In this document: positions 20,959 to 24,563 of the stretch, in pieces | How the letters are laid out: each line of letters starts with the position of its first letter | How positions within the stretch are numbered: position 1 is the first letter of the stretch | From: a virus | Direction: 5' to 3' (one strand) | Virus record (IMG/VR): IMGVR_UViG_3300021090_001176 | Coordinates: 1-24,563 of that record | DNA length: 24,563 nucleotides | Made by a program: the position numbers and the translations under genes | The notes under the pieces: model-generated | Databases searched by the model: none | The model's input: the letters and a program-made list of their open reading frames with translations, nothing else | What the model was told of the DNA's origin: nothing

Positions 20959-21837
20959 TTATCCTTGCTGACGCAGCCAATCGAAGTAGGCTTCAATACG
21001 AGCGATGATCGCTTTTGCCTTCCTGCCCCCAAATCGTTCGATTAACCACTGACGGGGGTCTTTGTTGGATTTTGTCGAATTGCAACGATTACACAGAGGA
21101 ACGATGTTGGTAGCTACCGTCCCTGGGTTGCCTGGGCGAGGGTCGGAGACAGGAATCCAATGGTCGCTATGCTGCTTGACTTCGCCGAACAGGTCTTGAA
21201 GCGAACGCCCACAGACCGCACAACAGTCATGCCAGTAGATGAGCATCCGCCTCATATCTTCATCTGTGAAACTGAACGGGAGACTGTTCTCGCGGGCGCG
21301 ACGCCGGAGTTTCGCCGCGCGATAAACACGCGGAGTTAACAGCCGGAGCAGTTGATTATAGGCTCGGTGTTCCGGCGTCCGGCGTTCTGCGTTGACCTTG
21401 TCCTTGATTCTCGCCCATCGTTTTTTGTCCCTTTCGCTTACCTGTTGAGGGTTCTCTTTCTGCCGGGGATGGGAAAGCCGGTAGATGCGTTTATTCTCCC
21501 TTATCCGCTCGCGATTTGCTTCAACCCATTTTCGACTCCTGGATAGCATGTCAGCGCGATATTCCGGGTCATTCGCGTAACGATCCCGTCTTCTTTCCAG
21601 CATCTCCTGCCGGTTTTTGTAGTAACGCCCGCGACCGAGCGCCAGGCTATATTCATGGTCGGCATAGTAATATTGGAGATGACATTTTTTGCATCTCGCT
21701 GACAACCTTCCCCGATTTCGATTGAAATACTCTGTGGTGGCCGGGAACCACTCATCGCAACCCAGACAGTGTTTTAACCCGTCTCGCTCTTCAGACAAAC
21801 GCTTGGGATTCACACCCTTGCTTCGATTATCACTCAT
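20959..21837 (-). CDS. HNH endonuclease with N-terminal zinc finger
   Basis: A 292-residue protein. The N-terminus has a zinc finger (CLGCDEWFP, then CKKCHLQYYY), followed by a long basic helical region (many R, K, E), and the C-terminus has an HNH nuclease: CCAVCGRSL, HSDHWIPVSDP, then NIVPLCNRCNSTKSN. This is the layout of free-standing homing-type HNH nucleases found in phage genomes. It runs against the tail operon. The start at 21837 overlaps the stop of the upstream gene (ATGA). An ATG four codons earlier is less likely. Confidence 0.85.
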   Translation of the reverse strand: MSDNRSKGVNPKRLSEERDGLKHCLGCDEWFPATTEYFNRNRGRLSARCKKCHLQYYYADHEYSLALGRGRYYKNRQEMLERRRDRYANDPEYRADMLSRSRKWVEANRERIRENKRIYRLSHPRQKENPQQVSERDKKRWARIKDKVNAERRTPEHRAYNQLLRLLTPRVYRAAKLRRRARENSLPFSFTDEDMRRMLIYWHDCCAVCGRSLQDLFGEVKQHSDHWIPVSDPRPGNPGTVATNIVPLCNRCNSTKSNKDPRQWLIERFGGRKAKAIIARIEAYFDWLRQQG

Positions 21838-22163
21838 TCCACGTCCCACCAGGCGCTAAAATACCGCTTCTTCATCTGCCGGATATGAATCACGGGCATC
21901 TCCCCGGCGTCAAACTGGCACTGCCACAGGAATTCGATGACCTCGGCGATGATCTCGCCAGCGCAGGCATCGACGGTGAAGGGGTCGGGCTGCAAGGGGT
22001 CGTCGCCGATCTCCCCGGCGTAATCCCTGGCGGCGTCTTTGACCAGCGCGGCCAGCCTGGGCATGACGTAAGTCGCCATGATGACGTTCAACGCCCGCCT
22101 TCGCGCGGCTCTCTTCTGGGATGCTGATTGAATCGGAACACGTTCTGCGTTATCATTGTTCAT
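21834..22163 (-). CDS. hypothetical protein upstream of the HNH gene
   Basis: A 109-residue protein I do not recognise. The N-terminus is basic (QKRAARRRALNVIM), the middle helical, and the end aromatic (RQMKKRYFSAWWDVE). An N-terminal DNA- or RNA-binding role is possible but not shown. The ATG at 22163 follows CTAGCGAGG at a long spacing. An in-frame ATG at 22199 (MATIDSSEV) is the alternative. It is coupled to the HNH gene by overlap, and the pair has its own promoter at 22249-22277. Confidence 0.6.
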   Translation of the reverse strand: MNNDNAERVPIQSASQKRAARRRALNVIMATYVMPRLAALVKDAARDYAGEIGDDPLQPDPFTVDACAGEIIAEVIEFLWQCQFDAGEMPVIHIRQMKKRYFSAWWDVE

Positions 22164-22199
22164 GGTGACTAAAACCTCGCTAGAGTCTATGGTTGCCAT

Positions 22200-22228
22200 G
22201 CCCCAGGGTGGGATAAACACCCTGGGGC
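22200..22228 (-). other. hairpin in the leader of the minus-strand pair
   Basis: A perfect 11-bp stem, GCCCCAGGGTG (22200-22210) with CACCCTGGGGC (22218-22228), with a 7-base loop. It lies between the minus promoter and the gene, and there is no clear T-run after it on either strand. It is a possible leader attenuator, mRNA stabiliser or operator dyad. Confidence 0.6.
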
Positions 22229-22248
22229 GCAACATTTTCGATGCCCCT

Positions 22249-22277
22249 ATTATACCCATTCCCACTGTTTTTCGCAA
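22249..22277 (-). promoter_or_regulatory. minus-strand promoter of the HNH pair
   Basis: On the minus strand TTGCGA (22277-22272), a 17-bp spacer and TATAAT (22254-22249). A perfect TTCTA-N3-TAGAA palindrome (22281-22293) sits just upstream of the -35 and may be its operator. Confidence 0.75.
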
Positions 22278-22292
22278 AAATTCTAATATAGA

Positions 22293-22340
22293 ACCCCTCC
22301 CCCTAACCCCCTCCCCATAAATGGAGAGGGGAAGGCAGAT
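22293..22340 (+). repeat. C-rich hairpin repeat
   Basis: A C-rich element with the standard CTCCCCATAAATGGAGAGGGG hairpin, lying between the divergent promoters of the HNH pair and the tape measure gene. Confidence 0.8.
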
Positions 22341-22365
22341 TGAATAATCCGCGCCGTCCCACCGA

Positions 22366-22394
22366 TTGCAGGAATAGAACTTTTGTGCTACACT
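22366..22394 (+). promoter_or_regulatory. tape-measure promoter (TTGC-AGAAC type)
   Basis: TTGCAG (22366-22371), a 17-bp spacer, TGC-TACACT (-10 at 22389-22394). TAGAAC (22375-22380) and GTGCTA form the same near-dyad as at 13865. Confidence 0.7.
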
Positions 22395-22399
22395 GATTA

Positions 22400-22675
22400 C
22401 GATCAGGTTGTCTGGCGCGGCCAGGCAGCCACGAGGCGTTCCCCGGCGCGGTCGGGGCGGCGTTTCACCACAATCAGATAGTTTCCGCGCGGCGGAAGTT
22501 TGTCCCCAAATGAGGGCGCCAGCAATGGCGGCCAACAATGGCGTAGGGGATTGACTTCCGCCGTTTTGCTAAGCGGGACAGGCGGCAGGTTACAGGTTCA
22601 AAGATTCCGCGCGGCAGAGAGTCGTTCTCTGCAAAAAGAGGCGGGTTTCTGCCGCGCTTTGGCTAGAAGGGCAGT
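22400..22675 (+). ncRNA. structured leader RNA, copy 2 (CGCGG pentaloops, two switches)
   Basis: This is related to copy 1 by sequence and plan. CGCGG-loop hairpins are at 22409-22427, 22441-22457 and 22482-22498. The common stretch TTCACCACAATCAGATAG is conserved. The terminator-like stem CGGCGGAAGT (22490-22499) with 22554-22563 and a TTTT run again competes with the last pentaloop hairpin. Inside its loop are two GCCARCAATGGCG hairpins. A second switch follows: GCAGAGA/TCTCTGC (22614-22632) excludes GCGCGGCAGA/TCTGCCGCGC (22609-22618 with 22648-22657), the latter ending in TTT. AGAAGGG then precedes the tape measure start. Confidence 0.75.
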
Positions 22676-24563
22676 ATGACTTTTAACCTCGGTCAGGCTA
22701 CGGGAATTATTACCCTCGATGCTTCTGGCGTGAATAGGGCGGTCGGCCAGGCGCAGCGCAGTTTCGATTCCCTGCTGGGCAACATCGGCGGCAACGTGCA
22801 GCGGTTGGGACAGCGGATGCAGGGCATCGGGATGCAGACCTCGCTGGCGTTTTTGCCGGTGACGGCGTTCGTGGCTGGGGGCATCCGGGCGTTTGCCAAC
22901 TTCGACGCGGTGCTCACCGAGATCGAGGCACGCACCGGGGCGACAGCGGAGCAGATGGAACTGGTGCGGGCTACCGCGCTACAACTTGGTCAAGATAGCG
23001 CATTCTCGGCGACCCAGGCATCCGACGCGATGCTCCAGCTCCTATCAAGTGGCTACAACCTGGAGGAAACGTTCACCGCGCTGCCGGACGTGCTGAATTT
23101 GGCGGCAGCCGGGACGCTCAATTTGGGCTATGCCGCCGACTCGGTTACAGACATATTGGCGCAATTTTCGCTGGGGGCGGAATACGCCAGGGTGGTCTCC
23201 GATTCGCTGGCGCGGGCAGCCGGAGCGTCTTCGGCGACGGTCAATGACCTGGTGATGGGTTTCGCCAATGTCGGCCCGGTGGCTGCAACCTTTGGTCTCT
23301 CTGTCGAAGAGACGGCAGCTGCCCTGGCTGTCTTCAGTGAGAACGGGATCAAGGGTAGTGACGCTGGAACGCAACTCAAAACAATGCTGACCCAAATGGC
23401 GCAACAAGTCCCGGCGACATTGGAGATGTGGGATCAGCTGGGCGTGAGCATGTGGGACTCATCAGGCAACATGCGCGACCTGGACGACATCATCGACGAT
23501 CTGAACATCGCTATGGATGGTTTCAGCGACCAGGAACGGATCACGGCTATCCAGACACTGGCAGGGAGCTACGGGCAAATCGGGTTAAGCGCACTGCTGG
23601 CTTCGGACGGCATCGACCAGATGGAAGCATCAATGGCGATCGCCGCCGACGCGGAGACCGTGGCCGAGGCGCAGATGAGTTCGTTCCGGGGCGTGGTCAA
23701 CATGCTCAAGAGCAGCCTGGAAACGCTGAGCATCAACGTGCTGGGGCCGATGGTGGACGCCTATCTGAAACCGTTGATCGCGTGGGTGACGCAAGGAGTG
23801 AATAAATTCAACGCCTGGATCGGGGCGAATCCGCGACTGGCGAGCGCGCTGGGGCTGGTGCTGGGCGTGATGGCGGGGCTGGGGCCGGTGATGGTGATCG
23901 GCGGGAAACTGTTGGCAATGTTCGGATTGTCGCTCACCTATATCCTGTCTCCGATCGGGCTGCTCACGGCGGCAATCGCCGGGTTGTATATCGCCTTCCA
24001 GAATAACTTTTTAGGCATTCGCGATTTCTTCCAGCCATTTCTCGCCCTGGTAGGGGATATCTGGCGTGTTATTACGAGTGTGATGAGCGGCAGCGGCAAA
24101 GCGGTCAGCGACATTACGAACCTTTTCCACCCGTTCACGGATGCGATAAAAGGCGGATCGAAAGCAATCGACGACATTGAGGACGCCTTGCACCCGTTTA
24201 CAGATGCAATAAAAGACGGGTCAAAATGGGTGCAGGATTTGCTCAAACCAGCGAAAAGCCTGGCAGGGCACATCGACGCCCTGCGCGTGGGGTTCAGTGC
24301 CACCGTCAACGAGGTGACGAAGTTCACGGCAGGGATAAAAGGTATTGGGGATAGCATCGCCGATACGATCGCCGCTGTAGGCACGTCCTTTGCGGGCATA
24401 GGCGCGCAAGCGACGGTTGTCCCCAGCCGGATACTGGTGGCGATCACCCAGGCCCTGGAAAATTTAACCCCGCTGGTGCTGAACGCGCTTACATCCGTAG
24501 GGCTGCTGATGGCGAATATGGGGCGGTGGTTGTTCGACAATATGATCGCCCCGGCCATCGCCG
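22676..24563 (+). CDS. tail tape measure protein, cut by window end
   Basis: An open frame of at least 629 codons runs past the window end. The protein starts MTFNLGQATGIITLDASG and contains the TP901-type tape measure core: FDAVLTEIEARTGATAEQM, GQDSAFSATQASDAMLQLLSSGYN, then NLAAAGTLNLGYAADSVTDILAQF and VGPVAATFGLSVEETAAALAVFSENGIKGSDAGTQLKTML. A hydrophobic stretch (about 388-441) may cross the host membrane at DNA injection. A 21-residue direct repeat carries HPFTDAIK twice (H485 and H506). The protein sets tail length. The ATG at 22676 follows AGAAGGG. Confidence 0.95.
   Translation, partial: MTFNLGQATGIITLDASGVNRAVGQAQRSFDSLLGNIGGNVQRLGQRMQGIGMQTSLAFLPVTAFVAGGIRAFANFDAVLTEIEARTGATAEQMELVRATALQLGQDSAFSATQASDAMLQLLSSGYNLEETFTALPDVLNLAAAGTLNLGYAADSVTDILAQFSLGAEYARVVSDSLARAAGASSATVNDLVMGFANVGPVAATFGLSVEETAAALAVFSENGIKGSDAGTQLKTMLTQMAQQVPATLEMWDQLGVSMWDSSGNMRDLDDIIDDLNIAMDGFSDQERITAIQTLAGSYGQIGLSALLASDGIDQMEASMAIAADAETVAEAQMSSFRGVVNMLKSSLETLSINVLGPMVDAYLKPLIAWVTQGVNKFNAWIGANPRLASALGLVLGVMAGLGPVMVIGGKLLAMFGLSLTYILSPIGLLTAAIAGLYIAFQNNFLGIRDFFQPFLALVGDIWRVITSVMSGSGKAVSDITNLFHPFTDAIKGGSKAIDDIEDALHPFTDAIKDGSKWVQDLLKPAKSLAGHIDALRVGFSATVNEVTKFTAGIKGIGDSIADTIAAVGTSFAGIGAQATVVPSRILVAITQALENLTPLVLNALTSVGLLMANMGRWLFDNMIAPAIA

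Noticed and set aside
21834-22538. 234-codon version of the minus-strand hypothetical gene
   Set aside because: Its first half would translate the tape-measure promoter, leader RNA and a C-rich repeat. The promoter at 22249-22277 lies downstream of that start.

Overview
The window reads as the structural half of a tailed, siphovirus-like phage or prophage. Packaging, portal, head, connector and tail genes run left to right in the usual order: small terminase-like protein, TerL, portal, MuF-like protein, protease/scaffold, decoration protein, HK97-type major capsid protein, connectors, tail tube, tail-assembly chaperone with a second-frame extension, and tape measure (cut by the window end). 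The DNA is GC-rich. It is peppered with short C-rich hairpin repeats (a C-run, then CTCCCCATAAATGGAGAGGGG or close variants) and with GGACGnnn...nnnCGTCCCTAC hairpins. I associate these repeats with Chloroflexota (Anaerolineae-like) chromosomes. Their presence between and even inside the phage genes suggests a resident prophage. The host assignment is an inference. No integrase, lysis gene or attachment site is visible.

Layout. 1-820: a DUF3560-family gene fragment (minus) abuts a 3' fragment of a second small-terminase-like gene, so this is a rearrangement or recombination junction. 911-2930: terminase pair. 3123-5700: an accessory island with a DUF2442 + HicB-like pair on the minus strand, a divergent promoter carrying a GAAC-N4-GTTC box, an uncharacterised 200-residue protein whose two ends resemble RAMP/Cas7-type proteins (weakly supported), and an HNH endonuclease. 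Around these genes lie degenerate 5-bp-periodic GGYNN arrays, organised in blocks of about 15-16 pentads separated by T-rich linkers. Every clear array reads GGYNN on the strand that is expected to be transcribed. 5733-6115: promoter, a candidate ncRNA containing a tRNA-like fold, and a strong terminator. 6107-13788: portal fused to a 2H phosphoesterase, then a sugar/methyl-transfer module (methyltransferase, GT2, NAD-dependent epimerase, methyltransferase), a zinc-ribbon protein and a MuF-like protein. 13856-20832: head and tail genes, with a GT4 glycosyltransferase inserted after the capsid gene. 20959-22277: a minus-strand pair (HNH endonuclease and a small unknown) with its own promoter. 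22366-24563: promoter, leader RNA and tape measure gene.

Regulation. Three forward promoters (5733-5761, 13856-13884, 22366-22394) share a TTGC -35, a 17-bp spacer containing AGAAC, and an extended -10. Two of them lead into related structured leaders. These leaders contain tandem hairpins with the same CGCGG pentaloop and a terminator-like hairpin that competes with the last of them. This resembles boxB-type or attenuator control of the head and tail operons.

The two most unusual things here are the GGYNN pentad arrays with their neighbouring RAMP-like gene, and the CGCGG-pentaloop leader RNAs. I do not recognise either as a described system. All functional statements about them are hypotheses.
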